From: Gordonia terrae
GTDB lineage: Bacteria; Actinomycetota; Actinomycetes; Mycobacteriales; Mycobacteriaceae
Assembly (NCBI RefSeq): GCF_001698225.1
Contig: NZ_CP016594.1
Location: forward strand, 1,116,001-1,180,000
DNA length: 64,000 nucleotides
Reading direction: 5' to 3'
The position numbers and the translations under genes are program-made. The notes below the pieces were generated by a model, which did no database searches, was not told the DNA's origin, and was given only the letters and a program-made list of their open reading frames with translations. Every line of letters starts with the position of its first letter. The stretch's first letter is position 1. Positions 42,934 to 51,805 of this stretch are shown piece after piece.

Positions 42934-43482
42934 GTGAAGAGCAGCAGTTTTGTGGTGCCCGACGAGCTGGACGAGGTGGAGCGCCACCCGAAGGCGGCGA
43001 AGGCGGGTGAACCCGTGCGGATGCACAACCCGACGTGCTTCGGCTGCGGGCCGGATTCACCGCAGGGACTGCACCTCGTCGTCCATGCCGGCGAGGGATT
43101 CACCGTCGACGCCTCGATGAAGGTCGAGACGCGGATGGAAGGCGGTCCCGGTGTCATCCACGGTGGCATCCTGAGTACCGCCTTCGACGAGGTGATGGGC
43201 ACCATCCCGCTGCTGGTCGGGCCGTCCGGGGTGACGGTGCATCTCGAGATCGACTACCTCCGGCCGATCCCGGTGGGGTCGACATTGCAGTTCTCGGCCA
43301 ACCTGCTGGGCCGGCAGCGCCGGAAGATCTACACCGAGGCGAGCGCCCACATCGGAGACCCGGAGAAGCCGGTGGCGACCGCACACGCGATCTTCGTGAC
43401 GATCGATGTGCGCAAGCACTTCGCCGAGCATGTCGACAAGAGCTCGAGAGCCGAGGAGTACAAGAGCCGGATGTACCCGTAG
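42934..43482 (+). CDS. Hotdog-fold PaaI-type acyl-CoA thioesterase
   Basis: 182 aa from a GTG. Starts with a 30-residue leader, then NPTCFGCGPDSPQGLHL, the catalytic-loop pattern GVIHGGILSTAFDEVMG near residue 75, and VTVHLEIDYLRPIPVGSTL near 100. Such enzymes hydrolyse acyl-CoA thioesters; the substrate is unknown. It lies between disA and radA, a place where the mycobacterial order has no gene as I recall. Converges with radA with 13 bp between the stops. Confidence 0.82.
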   Translation: MKSSSFVVPDELDEVERHPKAAKAGEPVRMHNPTCFGCGPDSPQGLHLVVHAGEGFTVDASMKVETRMEGGPGVIHGGILSTAFDEVMGTIPLLVGPSGVTVHLEIDYLRPIPVGSTLQFSANLLGRQRRKIYTEASAHIGDPEKPVATAHAIFVTIDVRKHFAEHVDKSSRAEEYKSRMYP

Positions 43483-43495
43483 GGCCGGCTCACCG

Positions 43496-44875
43496 TCAGA
43501 AGGGCGCGTCCATCGGATCGGCGGCGCGCAGGCCGACGGCGTCCCCGATGTTCCCGACGCGCAGCACCCGGATGCCCTTCGGTAGTTCCTCGTCGGTGGC
43601 CGCCGGGATGATCGCCTCCCGGAAGCCGAGTCGCTTCGCCTCGGCGAGCCGGCGGGCGACCGCCGAGACGCGTCGGACCTCGCCGCCGAGTCCGACCTCG
43701 CCGATGACGACCGTCGACTGCGGGATGGGCTGATTCTTCACCGTCGAGTACACGGCGAGAGCGATGGCGAGATCGGCGGCCGGCTCGGTCACCCGCATCC
43801 CGCCGACGGTGGACAGGTAGACCTCGCTCTTCGCGATCTGCTTCAGGCCCCCGCGTGCCTGCAGGACGGCCAGGACCATCGAGACCCGATTCATGTCCAG
43901 GCCGGACACTGCGCGCCGCGGGATGTTCATCTCGGTCCCGTTCGCCAGCGCCTGGACCTCGCCGACAAGGGCACGCTTGCCATCCATCGTCACCAGGGTG
44001 GCGCTGCCGCTCACGTCTGAATCGCGCTGGTGCAGAAAGATTCCCGACGGGTCGGGCACCTGGTGGATGCCGTCGTCGCGCTGTTCGAAACACCCCACCT
44101 CGTCGGCTGCGCCGAAACGGTTCTTGACGCCGCGGACCATACGCAGCGTCGAGTGCCGGTCACCCTCGAAGGCGAGTACGACATCCACGAGGTGCTCGAG
44201 CGACCGCGGCCCGGCCACCGCGCCCTCCTTGGTGACGTGACCGACCAGGATGACCGCGACCCCGCGATTCTTGGCCAGCGAGACCAGGGCGGTGGTGACG
44301 GCGCGGATCTGGGTGACCCCGCCGGTGACGCCGTCGGCCCCCGATGCGACGAGTGTCTGCACCGAGTCGACGATCATGAGCGAGGGGGCCACCGAGTCGA
44401 CGTGGCCGAGGATGGTCGCGAGATCGGTCTCCGCCGCCAGATAGACATTCTGGTGAACCGCACCGGTGCGCTCGGCCCGCATGCGGACCTGCCCGGCCGA
44501 CTCCTCACCGGTGATGTAGAGCGCGGTACGGCCCTGTCCGGCCCAGTGTTTGACGGCCTCGAGCAGCAGCGTGGACTTGCCGACGCCGGGCTCACCGGCC
44601 AGCAGGATGACCGAGCCCGGCACGACACCGCGGCCGAGGACCCGGTCGAGCTCGCCGATGCCGGTCGGTACCGCAGCCGACGATTCGGCGTCGACCTCGG
44701 TGATGCGCAGCGCCGGGCTCGACGGTGCGACCGCAGCCGTCGACCGTGACGACGTCGGGACGCCCGTGACCTCGCCGATCGTGCCCCACTCCCCGCACTC
44801 GGGGCATCGGCCCACCCATTTGGGGACCTGATGGCCGCAACCGGTGCAGCGGAAGGAGGACTTGGGTTTGGCCAC
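43496..44875 (-). CDS. radA: DNA repair protein RadA
   Basis: 459 aa from a GTG. The N-terminal zinc finger has Cys10, Cys13, Cys24 and Cys27. The RecA-like ATPase has Walker A AGEPGVGKSTLLLE near residue 92 and the RadA-specific KNRFG near 252. The C-terminal Lon-like domain has VGEVGLGGEVRRVSAVARRL. It is a branch-migration helicase for recombination intermediates. A TAGGCT hexamer 6 nt before the GTG suggests a leaderless mRNA. Confidence 0.95.
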   Translation of the reverse strand: MAKPKSSFRCTGCGHQVPKWVGRCPECGEWGTIGEVTGVPTSSRSTAAVAPSSPALRITEVDAESSAAVPTGIGELDRVLGRGVVPGSVILLAGEPGVGKSTLLLEAVKHWAGQGRTALYITGEESAGQVRMRAERTGAVHQNVYLAAETDLATILGHVDSVAPSLMIVDSVQTLVASGADGVTGGVTQIRAVTTALVSLAKNRGVAVILVGHVTKEGAVAGPRSLEHLVDVVLAFEGDRHSTLRMVRGVKNRFGAADEVGCFEQRDDGIHQVPDPSGIFLHQRDSDVSGSATLVTMDGKRALVGEVQALANGTEMNIPRRAVSGLDMNRVSMVLAVLQARGGLKQIAKSEVYLSTVGGMRVTEPAADLAIALAVYSTVKNQPIPQSTVVIGEVGLGGEVRRVSAVARRLAEAKRLGFREAIIPAATDEELPKGIRVLRVGNIGDAVGLRAADPMDAPF

Positions 44876-44881
44876 CAGGTC

Positions 44882-44887
44882 AGCCTA
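44882..44887 (-). promoter_or_regulatory. -10 hexamer TAGGCT of leaderless radA
   Basis: Minus-strand TAGGCT ends 6 nt before the GTG at 44875. Confidence 0.5.
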
Positions 44888-44905
44888 GGTGGAGCCACCG
44901 ACAAG

Positions 44906-44941
44906 ACGAACGAGGCCCGGCGTGTGCCGGGCCTCGTTCGT
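44906..44941. terminator. Strong stem-loop downstream of the lpqE-like gene
   Basis: ACGAACGAGGCCCGGC pairs perfectly (16 bp) with GCCGGGCCTCGTTCGT over a GTGT loop. It separates the lpqE-like stop (44959) from radA's promoter. Confidence 0.88.
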
Positions 44942-44958
44942 CGAACGATCATGGGGTT

Positions 44959-45693
44959 CTAGTGGCCGCCTTCGCCGTGGCCCTCACCGTCGGCGCCGTG
45001 TTCGCCGGTGCCTGCGCCGGAGCCCTCTTCGGCGTGGCCCTCGTCGCCGTGGTGCTGGTTGTAGAACGTGGGCTCGGCGTTGCGCGCCACGTCCTGGCGT
45101 TCGAGCTCTGCGCCACCGTCGACCGGGGTGTCGACGGTGGTCTGTCCGGCATCGACCCAGCTGCCGTCGGCCTCGCGCTTCTCGAAGACGAACGTCAGCT
45201 CGGTGGTCAGACCCGCTGCGACCGTGTCGCCGGTGTTGTCCAGCTTCACACTCAGGCGCTTCTCGAACTCGGGATTGGCCCCGACCGGAGTGCCACCGCG
45301 GAGGGCCCCGTTGGGCGGGATGATGCGGTCGTCGGCCTCGGCGCCCTCGATGAAGGTGACCTGGCCCTCTTCGGGCTTGATCTCCTTGAGGCGGTAGTAG
45401 ACCAGGGGATCGGCATTGGCGATCACGAAGGCGAGTTCGAACGGCCCGCCGTCACCGAAGACCGTGGACGCGTCGTTCTCGGGGTACAGGACCTGCACGT
45501 CGCGGAGCTGCAGTTCGTCGAGGTTGACGTTCGCGCCGTTCACCGCCGGCAGCTGATTGGCGGTCTGCGAGATCTGACCCGCGCCGCACCCGGTGACACC
45601 CAGGGCGACGGCGATGCCGATCGCGGCAACCGCGGTCACCATGCGAGATGGCCGAACCGCCGACCGCCGCGCGGAAAGTGAAAGCACTGACAC
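44959..45693 (-). CDS. lpqE: LpqE-like lipoprotein with histidine-rich tail
   Basis: 244 aa; the GTG at 45693 has GGGAGGA just upstream. Lipoprotein signal with lipobox LGVTGC near residue 36. The exported domain has NVNLDELQLRDVQVLY near residue 55 and LRGGTPVGANPEFEKRLSV near 130, which match mycobacterial LpqE and recall PCu(A)C/DUF461-type copper-binding domains. The last 30 residues hold seven histidines and many acidic residues (QHHGDEGHAEEG, GEHG, EGHGEGGH), probably metal-binding. Order radA-lpqE-carD is as in M. tuberculosis. A 17-bp palindrome lies upstream. Confidence 0.85.
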   Translation of the reverse strand: MSVLSLSARRSAVRPSRMVTAVAAIGIAVALGVTGCGAGQISQTANQLPAVNGANVNLDELQLRDVQVLYPENDASTVFGDGGPFELAFVIANADPLVYYRLKEIKPEEGQVTFIEGAEADDRIIPPNGALRGGTPVGANPEFEKRLSVKLDNTGDTVAAGLTTELTFVFEKREADGSWVDAGQTTVDTPVDGGAELERQDVARNAEPTFYNQHHGDEGHAEEGSGAGTGEHGADGEGHGEGGH

Positions 45694-45742
45694 CCGATCC
45701 TCCCAGGTCAAACGAAGCCGACATGCAGCGCGCGAAACCCTG

Positions 45743-45759
45743 CACTACGCAGCGTAGTG
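45743..45759. promoter_or_regulatory. Palindrome CACTACGC-A-GCGTAGTG upstream of lpqE
   Basis: Perfect 8-bp arms around one base, 50 bp before the lpqE start in the 384-bp divergent region to carD. Candidate operator; regulator unknown. Apart from the carD -10, I see no other feature between 45760 and 46077. Confidence 0.55.
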
Positions 45760-46044
45760 GGCGTGGTGCGGAAAAGTCCGGCCGGGTACCCGATTGGTTC
45801 GGCGCGCGCGTGTCCGGGACGGTCCGGCGACGCCGCCCCGAGGGTGGCCGGGCGGTCCGACGGGGGCCCGGGCAAGTGGTGCCGACGCGTCCCCGACGGC
45901 CTGCCGCGAAAGTCGTCCGTCGGGGCCTCCGGTGGGGTAGCCAACCCTCACCGCGCACCCCTCGCGACCTCGAAAGAGCCTGTCATGAAACGCGTTCACC
46001 GCGTTGACCTGCACCGTTGGGTGGGTGCCTCGGAACGCCCGTGC

Positions 46045-46050
46045 TAGACT
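46045..46050 (+). promoter_or_regulatory. carD -10 hexamer TAGACT
   Basis: TAGACT lies 27 nt before the TTG start and 11 nt before the GAAAGGGGCAAGGAA leader, so this gene has a short leader with a Shine-Dalgarno, unlike several neighbours. Confidence 0.6.
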
Positions 46051-46077
46051 GGCTCTACTCGAAAGGGGCAAGGAACA

Positions 46078-46566
46078 TTGAATTTCAAAGTTGGCGACAC
46101 CGTCGTTTACCCCCATCACGGTGCTGCTCGGGTCGAAGACATCGTGACCCGGACCATCAAGGGTGAGCAGATCGAATACCTTGTTCTCAAGGTTGCCGAC
46201 GGTGACATGACCGTTCAGATTCCCTCGACGAAGCTCGAGTACGTGGGTGTTCGTGATGTGGTCGGCCAGGAGGGTCTCGACCAGGTCTTCCAGGTTCTGC
46301 GGGCCCCGCACACCGAGGAGCCGACCAACTGGGCTCGTCGGTTCAAGGCGAACCAGGAGAAGCTGATCTCGGGCGACATCATCAAGGTCGCCGAGATCGT
46401 CCGCGACCTCTGGCGTCGCGAGCAGGATCGTGGCCTGTCGGCCGGCGAGAAGCGGATGCTGACCCGCGCTCGTCGCGTTCTGGTCGACGAGCTGTCGCTC
46501 GCCCAGAACACCGACGACGAGAAGGCCACCAGCATGCTGGACGAGGTCCTCGCCGCCGCTTCCTGA
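46078..46566 (+). CDS. carD: RNA polymerase-binding transcription factor CarD
   Basis: 162 aa from a TTG with AAGGAA just upstream. The N-terminal Tudor-like RNAP-interaction domain starts [20 protein letters not shown]; the C-terminal helical DNA-binding domain contains [20 protein letters not shown] and [10 protein letters not shown]. CarD binds the RNAP beta subunit and stabilises open complexes, chiefly at rRNA promoters. The TTG start is unusual and may limit expression. It precedes ispD by 31 bp and may be co-transcribed with ispDF. Confidence 0.96.
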   Translation: MNFKVGDTVVYPHHGAARVEDIVTRTIKGEQIEYLVLKVADGDMTVQIPSTKLEYVGVRDVVGQEGLDQVFQVLRAPHTEEPTNWARRFKANQEKLISGDIIKVAEIVRDLWRREQDRGLSAGEKRMLTRARRVLVDELSLAQNTDDEKATSMLDEVLAAAS

Positions 46567-46597
46567 TCGCCGGTCGCATCTGGTACTGGAACTCTCA

Positions 46598-47287
46598 GTG
46601 ACCCCCACGCCGGAGCGATCCGGCGCTGACGTGTGCGTGATCATCCCGGCCGCCGGGTCGGGGACCCGGCTCGGCGAGCCGGTACCCAAGGCCTTCGTCG
46701 ATCTATGTGGCCGCACGATCATCGAACGGTGCGTCGAGAACATCCCCGCGGCGTTGGGGGCATCGGTCGTGGTCGTGGTGCCCGCCGACCTCATCGAGCG
46801 GGCTCGCATGCTGCTTCCCGGTGTCCGCGTCGTCGCCGGTGGCGCTCATCGGTCCGAGTCGGTGCGTGCCGGGATCTCCGCAGCCGGTGACGCAGGCATC
46901 CTGCTCGTGCACGACGCCGCCCGGCCGCTCACTCCCGCACGTGTCTTCGTCGACGTGGTGGACGCGGTTCGCTCCGGGCATCCGGCTGTCGTCCCCGCGA
47001 TTCCCGTCGTCGACACCCTCAAACAGGTCGTGTCGGTCCCGGGCGGCCTCGAGCGCGTGACCCGGACCATCGACCGCGACGAGTTGCGCGCCGTCCAGAC
47101 GCCGCAGGGTTTCACCCGCGACGCTCTCCTGCGAGCTCATGCCGATGCCTCTGGTCTCGCCACCGACGACGCCGGTCTCGCCGAGAGAATCGGAATCGAC
47201 GTCCACCTCGTCCCCGGAGACCCACTTGCCATGAAGATCACCACACCCTGGGACCTGCGCATCGTGCGAGATGTGGTGGGTCGATGA
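46598..47287 (+). CDS. ispD: 2-C-methyl-D-erythritol 4-phosphate cytidylyltransferase
   Basis: 229 aa from a GTG. Joins CTP and MEP in the non-mevalonate isoprenoid pathway. Nucleotidyltransferase motif [20 protein letters not shown] near residue 14, then LVHDAARPL near 103 and the C-terminal [16 protein letters not shown]. Its stop overlaps the ispF start. Confidence 0.95.
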   Translation: MTPTPERSGADVCVIIPAAGSGTRLGEPVPKAFVDLCGRTIIERCVENIPAALGASVVVVVPADLIERARMLLPGVRVVAGGAHRSESVRAGISAAGDAGILLVHDAARPLTPARVFVDVVDAVRSGHPAVVPAIPVVDTLKQVVSVPGGLERVTRTIDRDELRAVQTPQGFTRDALLRAHADASGLATDDAGLAERIGIDVHLVPGDPLAMKITTPWDLRIVRDVVGR

Positions 47288-47754
47288 TGCGGGTCGGCAT
47301 CGGAACCGACGCCCACCGTGTCGACCCGTCCGCCCAGTGCTGGATGGTCGGCCTGAATTTTCCCGACGAACCCGGGTGCGAAGGGCACTCCGACGGTGAT
47401 GTCGGTGCGCACGCGCTGTGCGACGCGGTGCTCTCGGCCGCGGGTCTCGGCGACGTGGGTTCGGTCTTCGGGACCGGTCGTCCGGAGTGGGAGGGTGTCT
47501 CGGGCGTGCAGATGCTCACCCATGTACGAACGCTCGTCGAGGCGGAGGGACTGCGCGTCGTGAACGCGGCCGTCCAGGTCGTGGGCAACCGACCCAAGAT
47601 CGGGCCGCGCCGCGCCGAGGCGCAACAGGTGCTCTCCGACGCGCTCGGCGGACCGGTCTCGGTGTCGGCGACGACCACCGACGGGCTGGGCATGACCGGC
47701 CGCGGCGAGGGCATCGCCGCGGTGGCGACCGCCCTGCTGGACGCCGCGGGCTAA
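47284..47754 (+). CDS. ispF: 2-C-methyl-D-erythritol 2,4-cyclodiphosphate synthase
   Basis: 156 aa. ATG at 47284 overlaps the ispD TGA (a second ATG follows at 47287). Metal ligands Asp9 and His11 in GTDAHR, then [15 protein letters not shown] near residue 38, and [16 protein letters not shown] near 131. Cyclises CDP-MEP 2-phosphate. In M. tuberculosis cysS follows; here an accessory cluster intervenes. The 3' end overlaps the convergent glycosyltransferase gene by 4 bp. Confidence 0.95.
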   Translation: MMRVGIGTDAHRVDPSAQCWMVGLNFPDEPGCEGHSDGDVGAHALCDAVLSAAGLGDVGSVFGTGRPEWEGVSGVQMLTHVRTLVEAEGLRVVNAAVQVVGNRPKIGPRRAEAQQVLSDALGGPVSVSATTTDGLGMTGRGEGIAAVATALLDAAG

Positions 47755-48983
47755 CCCGCCGCGGCCAGGAGGATGTCGCAGGCCCGGTCGACCGCCGCGG
47801 CCGGCGGGGTCAGGCGTCGGGCCAGCCGAGCGGCGCCTGCCGCGATCGCGGGATCGGTGAGCGGGTCGAGATCGTCCGGACCGAATCGGGCGAGACGATT
47901 GCCCGCTCCGGCGTTCGCTCTGCGCAGGGCGGCCGCCCACATCGGCTGGTCGGCACTCAGCCAGGCGATGACCGATGGGATTCCCGCCCGGGTCGCAGCC
48001 GCTGTGGTGCCCGCACCACCGTGATGGACCGCGCCGCGGCATCGCGGCAGCAGGACTTCGTGGTCGACGGGGCCGGCGACATGCAGAAGTCGATCGTCCT
48101 GTGGCAGCTCGTGTTCGGTGTGCCCGATCACGCGGAGGCCGCGACCGAGGAGGGTCGTCACGATGCCGGCGATCTGCTCGTCGGTGATCTTCATGCTGCC
48201 GAAACCGACGTAGACAGGCGGCTCGCCGTCGGCGATCCAGTCCAGTGCGGACCCCGTGGCGTCGGTGCCGGCCGACATCGCGTGACGGGTCGCGGTGTCG
48301 GGCAACAGGAATCCGACGAGCGGACGTTGCGTACCCCATTCCGCGGCGAGGCCGCCGAAGAGTGCGGCGTCGTACGCCTGGATCTCCGGCACGCCCCGAG
48401 CCCGAAGTCGGCTTCCCAGTGGGCCTTTTGCCGCCGGGAGACCCAGCTCGTCGCGAAGGCGTCGATCCGCCCCGCGGACTGTCAGCCAGTACGTCCGGTC
48501 GGCGAGCAGCCACATCGCCCGCGAGACCGGTCGGGGATACGGGCGGTAGCGAACGTCGAGACTCCCGTTGGGGCGCAATGGGCAATAGTGCAACGGCACG
48601 AAGGGGATTCCGCGACTCTGGGCGATCGCCTCGCCACGGTCCTGGGCGAGGGGGCCGGTCAGCAGCAGATCCGAGGCGTCGGCGAGTTCGGCCATCACCC
48701 GCTCGGATGTCGCGCGTCCGTGTTCGGCGACTTCGCCGAGTGCCCGCAGGCGCACGCGCGGATTCTTCGACTTCAGACGCTCTTTCACCAGGGGACTGGC
48801 CAGGAGTTCAGCGGTGGAGGGGGCGAGGACCTGCGTCGGCAGGCCCGAGGCAGCGGTCATGGTGACCAGGTCCTCCGGCACGGCGAGCCGTACCTCGTGT
48901 CCGCGTCGGGTGAGTTCGGCACCGAGGGCGATGGCCGGCTGGATGTCCCCGCGGCTGCCGTGCACCGCAAAAGCGAACCTCAT
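47751..48983 (-). CDS. GT1-family glycosyltransferase (glycopeptidolipid/antibiotic GT type)
   Basis: 410 aa starting [20 protein letters not shown], the typical N-terminus of MurG/GT1-type enzymes acting on lipids and natural products. The C-terminal donor-binding part has [14 protein letters not shown] near residue 248, [20 protein letters not shown] near 325 and [14 protein letters not shown]. It resembles Rv1524/Rv1526c and the gtf genes of glycopeptidolipid loci. It overlaps the stop of the upstream acyltransferase (ATGA), so acylation and glycosylation are encoded in one coupled leftward operon. The sugar donor and acceptor are unknown. Confidence 0.87.
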   Translation of the reverse strand: MRFAFAVHGSRGDIQPAIALGAELTRRGHEVRLAVPEDLVTMTAASGLPTQVLAPSTAELLASPLVKERLKSKNPRVRLRALGEVAEHGRATSERVMAELADASDLLLTGPLAQDRGEAIAQSRGIPFVPLHYCPLRPNGSLDVRYRPYPRPVSRAMWLLADRTYWLTVRGADRRLRDELGLPAAKGPLGSRLRARGVPEIQAYDAALFGGLAAEWGTQRPLVGFLLPDTATRHAMSAGTDATGSALDWIADGEPPVYVGFGSMKITDEQIAGIVTTLLGRGLRVIGHTEHELPQDDRLLHVAGPVDHEVLLPRCRGAVHHGGAGTTAAATRAGIPSVIAWLSADQPMWAAALRRANAGAGNRLARFGPDDLDPLTDPAIAAGAARLARRLTPPAAAVDRACDILLAAAG

Positions 48984-50335
48984 GCGCCCCAGGACTTTCC
49001 GGAGATGCCCCAGGCGGCGAGCTCGTCGGTGACGAGGGTCCGCAGGGATGCGGTGTCGGGAATGCGGACCGGGTCGAGAGAGCTGACGCTGAACATCACA
49101 TGGTCGTCGTTGAACGCGAGCCACCCGCTGATGCCGCCCTTGCGATCCCGCAGCCGTGCCGGGTCACCGGTGGCGGTGATCGCCCGGATCGACAGTGCCC
49201 CGGGCGTTCCGGTGCCGAGGGTCGCGAACTCGTCGGGTGCCTGGCCGACGTTCGATGCCAGACACAGCGGCGTGGTCACGTTCGATGCGAGGCGTCGTGT
49301 GATCGGCTTGCTCAGCGCCTGCAGCACGACGGCCCGTTGCGCAACGGCGCCCGAGTTCGCGGCCAGTCGTCCGTAGGCGTCCTTGCAGGCGGTGCGCACC
49401 GCGGTGAGGTCGTCGTAGCGTTGCGGGTCCACCTCGACGAAAGCCGTTGCGCCCGAGCTGGCGTTCGCGCGCCGGTCATCGAGCGTCCGGGACGAGACGG
49501 GTAGCGACACCGGGACGACGTCACCGGGCGACACCCGGCCGCTGCGTTCCAGGACGCCGACCATGAGAGCGGCGAACAGGCTGTTGTCGGTGCCGCCCCG
49601 CGTCTTGGCCGCCGCGGTGTAATCCGCCTGCGGGATCAGGATCGTGACGTTCGGTGCGGTCTCGGCGTCGGAGACGTCGGTCCCGGGTGACGGCCGACCG
49701 GTCACGCGCACCGGCGACGCCGGCGGGGCGGAGCGACTCGCGCGCCAGATCCGCACCGCGGTCCGGCCGGCGGTCCACAACAGATCGGCGGCATCCCGGA
49801 CGTCGGAGACGAGGCCGGGTTCGGCACCGGGGACATAGTCGAGGCCGTGGATGGCCTCGATGACCGCCACCGCGCCGGTCCCGCCGTCGGCGATGACGTG
49901 GGAGATGATCAGCGAGACCAGCACGGAGTCGTCGGCGGCGGCTCGTGCGACGACTAGCCGCCAGGCCGGCCCCTTCTCGAAGTCGAGCGGCGCGTCGGCC
50001 TGGGTCCGGCCCCATGCCTCTTCGTCGCCTGCGGGTACCGGGTCGTCCTGCACCTCGACCGCACCGGCTTCCGGGGTGTAGCGCCAATACGCGCGGCCGG
50101 GCCCTCGATGTCGTGTGACGAGCCGGCTCAGGCGTCCGTATCGCAGCTTCTGGCCCAGCGCGGTGATGGTGTCGACATCGACGGAGCCCGGAAACCGCCA
50201 CAGTGTCTGATTCACGACGGGAAGACCGAGGACGACATCCATCCGGACGAAGAGGTCGTCATCGGCCGTCAGCCGGTCGACGACGGGTCTGGGCGACGAC
50301 TGTTCGTCGTGGCGGACCAGCGATGCGAAGTTCAT
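48980..50335 (-). CDS. Condensation-fold (PapA/WES-like) acyltransferase
   Basis: 451 aa starting MNFASLVRHDEQSSPRP. The catalytic motif HxxxD is His146-Asp150 (SHVIADGGTG). Later SLPVSSRTLDDRRANASSGAT and TTPLCLASNVGQAPDEF resemble wax-ester-synthase/PapA proteins. It would move an acyl chain from CoA or a carrier to a hydroxyl. First gene of a two-gene leftward operon with the glycosyltransferase. An IdeR/DtxR-like box lies 84 bp upstream, next to a TAGCAT hexamer. Confidence 0.8.
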   Translation of the reverse strand: MNFASLVRHDEQSSPRPVVDRLTADDDLFVRMDVVLGLPVVNQTLWRFPGSVDVDTITALGQKLRYGRLSRLVTRHRGPGRAYWRYTPEAGAVEVQDDPVPAGDEEAWGRTQADAPLDFEKGPAWRLVVARAAADDSVLVSLIISHVIADGGTGAVAVIEAIHGLDYVPGAEPGLVSDVRDAADLLWTAGRTAVRIWRASRSAPPASPVRVTGRPSPGTDVSDAETAPNVTILIPQADYTAAAKTRGGTDNSLFAALMVGVLERSGRVSPGDVVPVSLPVSSRTLDDRRANASSGATAFVEVDPQRYDDLTAVRTACKDAYGRLAANSGAVAQRAVVLQALSKPITRRLASNVTTPLCLASNVGQAPDEFATLGTGTPGALSIRAITATGDPARLRDRKGGISGWLAFNDDHVMFSVSSLDPVRIPDTASLRTLVTDELAAWGISGKSWGA

Positions 50336-50691
50336 GTCTGCCCTGCTGTTGATGGATGCACGCCGTTGGTGATGCACGTCGGCGTCGGTCGAGGTCGGTC
50401 CCGGCGTCCGGGCCATGCTAAGGTAAGCCAACCCTAGGCCAGGCGACGGGTGTCGACAGCGCCCCGGACGCCGCAGGCTTCTTACCACAGGTCGCACTGC
50501 GTCACTTGACTCGCGATCGTTGAGGAGCGGTTTGCTAGTACACGATTAGCTTGCCGAACTATCAATTCGGGTTCGATCCGGTTACTGTCGTGACCATCGT
50601 GAGACCCGCCGGGGTGCTGCCATGACATCTGTCAGCCCCGAAAGCCTTGTCAGAAGATGACTTTCCCGCAGAACTCGGAGGACGCGACGAC
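50336..50691. other. Divergent intergenic region of the glycolipid-like locus
   Basis: 356 bp between the leftward acyltransferase and the rightward antigen-85-like gene. It holds the iron-box-like site at 50419-50437 and a minus-strand TAGCAT (50415-50420). The stretch 50520-50600 is AT-richer than its surroundings (TTTGCTAGTACACGATTAGC), as expected for a promoter of the rightward operon. No ORF or RNA gene was recognised. Confidence 0.6.
50419..50437. promoter_or_regulatory. IdeR/DtxR-like iron box
   Basis: TAAGGTAAGCCAACCCTAG matches 13 of 19 positions of the consensus TTAGGTTAGGCTAACCTAA, including the AGG and CCTA cores. On the minus strand it lies just upstream of a TAGCAT -10, between -10 and -35, a repressing position. 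Confidence 0.55.
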
Positions 50692-51720
50692 ATGACGGGT
50701 ATTTCCCGCCGAACAACTCATCGCCGCGGAACACAGCGCACCTTCTTCACTGTCGCAGCCATGACGGCGGCGCTCGGTGTCGCCGGTTCGCTCGTCGCCG
50801 CCGCCCCGGCGACAGCGGCGCCGGAACGCCCCGTGATCGAGCGGTCCGTCCCCGACGGTCCCCACACGCATCTTCTCGACGTGTACTCCGCCGCGATGGA
50901 CAAGACGATCAAGGTGCAGGTCGTGACGCCACGCACCGGAACCGGGCCGCGCCCGTCGCTCTATCTGCTCGGCGGTCTCAACGAAGAGGACCCGAACAAC
51001 AGCATCTGGACACTCAAGACCGACGTGGCCGGGTTCTACGCCGACAAGAACGTCAACGTCGTCATGCCCATCGCGGGTGACGGCAGCTTCTACACCGACT
51101 GGCAACGCGACGACCCGGCGCTCGGGCGCTACAAGTGGGAGACATTTCTCACGCGGGAACTGCCGTCCCTGATCGACGAGCGCTTCGACGGCAACGGTGT
51201 CCGCGGGATCGCCGGTCTGTCCATGGGTGCCGGTGCCGCGCTTGTACTCGCGGTCCGCAACCCGGGCTTCTACGACGCGGTGGCGGCCTACAGCGGCTGC
51301 TTCACCACCACGGGTCCGGCCGGTCAGGCCTACCCCCGGGGGATCGTGGCAGCCTTCGGCGGCAACGCCGACAACATGTGGGGCCCGCCGGGCGATCCGG
51401 CCTGGGCCGAGCACGACGTCGTCGCCAAGGCGGCCAACCTGCGCGGGTCGACGGTCTACGTCTTCACCGGTACGGGCCGCGCCGGCCGGTACGACGCGCC
51501 GGGTTACCCGGGCAACGAGAACCCGACCGACCGCCAGGTCATCGGCGGCGCCATCGAAGTCGGCTCCCTCTGGTGCACGCAGCAATTGGACGCCCGGCTC
51601 GATCAGCTGAACGTGCCGGCGACCATCCGCTACGTCGACCCCGGCACGCATTCGTGGCCCTACTGGGTCGATCAGCAACGCGAGAGCTGGCCGACCCTCC
51701 GACGCGGACTGGGTCTGTGA
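50692..51720 (+). CDS. Secreted antigen-85/mycolyltransferase-like esterase
   Basis: 342 aa; ATG 50692 with GGAGGA upstream. A signal peptide (RRTTHRRGTQRTFF, hydrophobic stretch, cleavage after APATAA near residue 43). Esterase-D/antigen-85 fold: SLYLLGGLNEEDPNNSIWT near 89, nucleophile Ser177 in AGLSMGAGAAL, and the catalytic His in DPGTHSWPYWVDQQ. Such enzymes move mycolic or other acyl groups between trehalose lipids outside the cell. It is followed at 86 bp by three acyltransferase genes, which suggests that the esterase finishes or moves their product. Confidence 0.88.
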   Translation: MTGISRRTTHRRGTQRTFFTVAAMTAALGVAGSLVAAAPATAAPERPVIERSVPDGPHTHLLDVYSAAMDKTIKVQVVTPRTGTGPRPSLYLLGGLNEEDPNNSIWTLKTDVAGFYADKNVNVVMPIAGDGSFYTDWQRDDPALGRYKWETFLTRELPSLIDERFDGNGVRGIAGLSMGAGAALVLAVRNPGFYDAVAAYSGCFTTTGPAGQAYPRGIVAAFGGNADNMWGPPGDPAWAEHDVVAKAANLRGSTVYVFTGTGRAGRYDAPGYPGNENPTDRQVIGGAIEVGSLWCTQQLDARLDQLNVPATIRYVDPGTHSWPYWVDQQRESWPTLRRGLGL

Positions 51721-51805
51721 ACTCCCCGTACCGCACGCACTCCTGAACACATCCGAACACCCGCGCCGATGGCGCACGTAGACGACAGAAGGTAGGTGGA
51801 CTGCA

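Noticed and set aside
40919..43060. 713-codon minus-strand frame across the Rv3587c-like gene and disA
   Set aside because: Different frame from disA, Arg/Pro-rich without domains; shadow.
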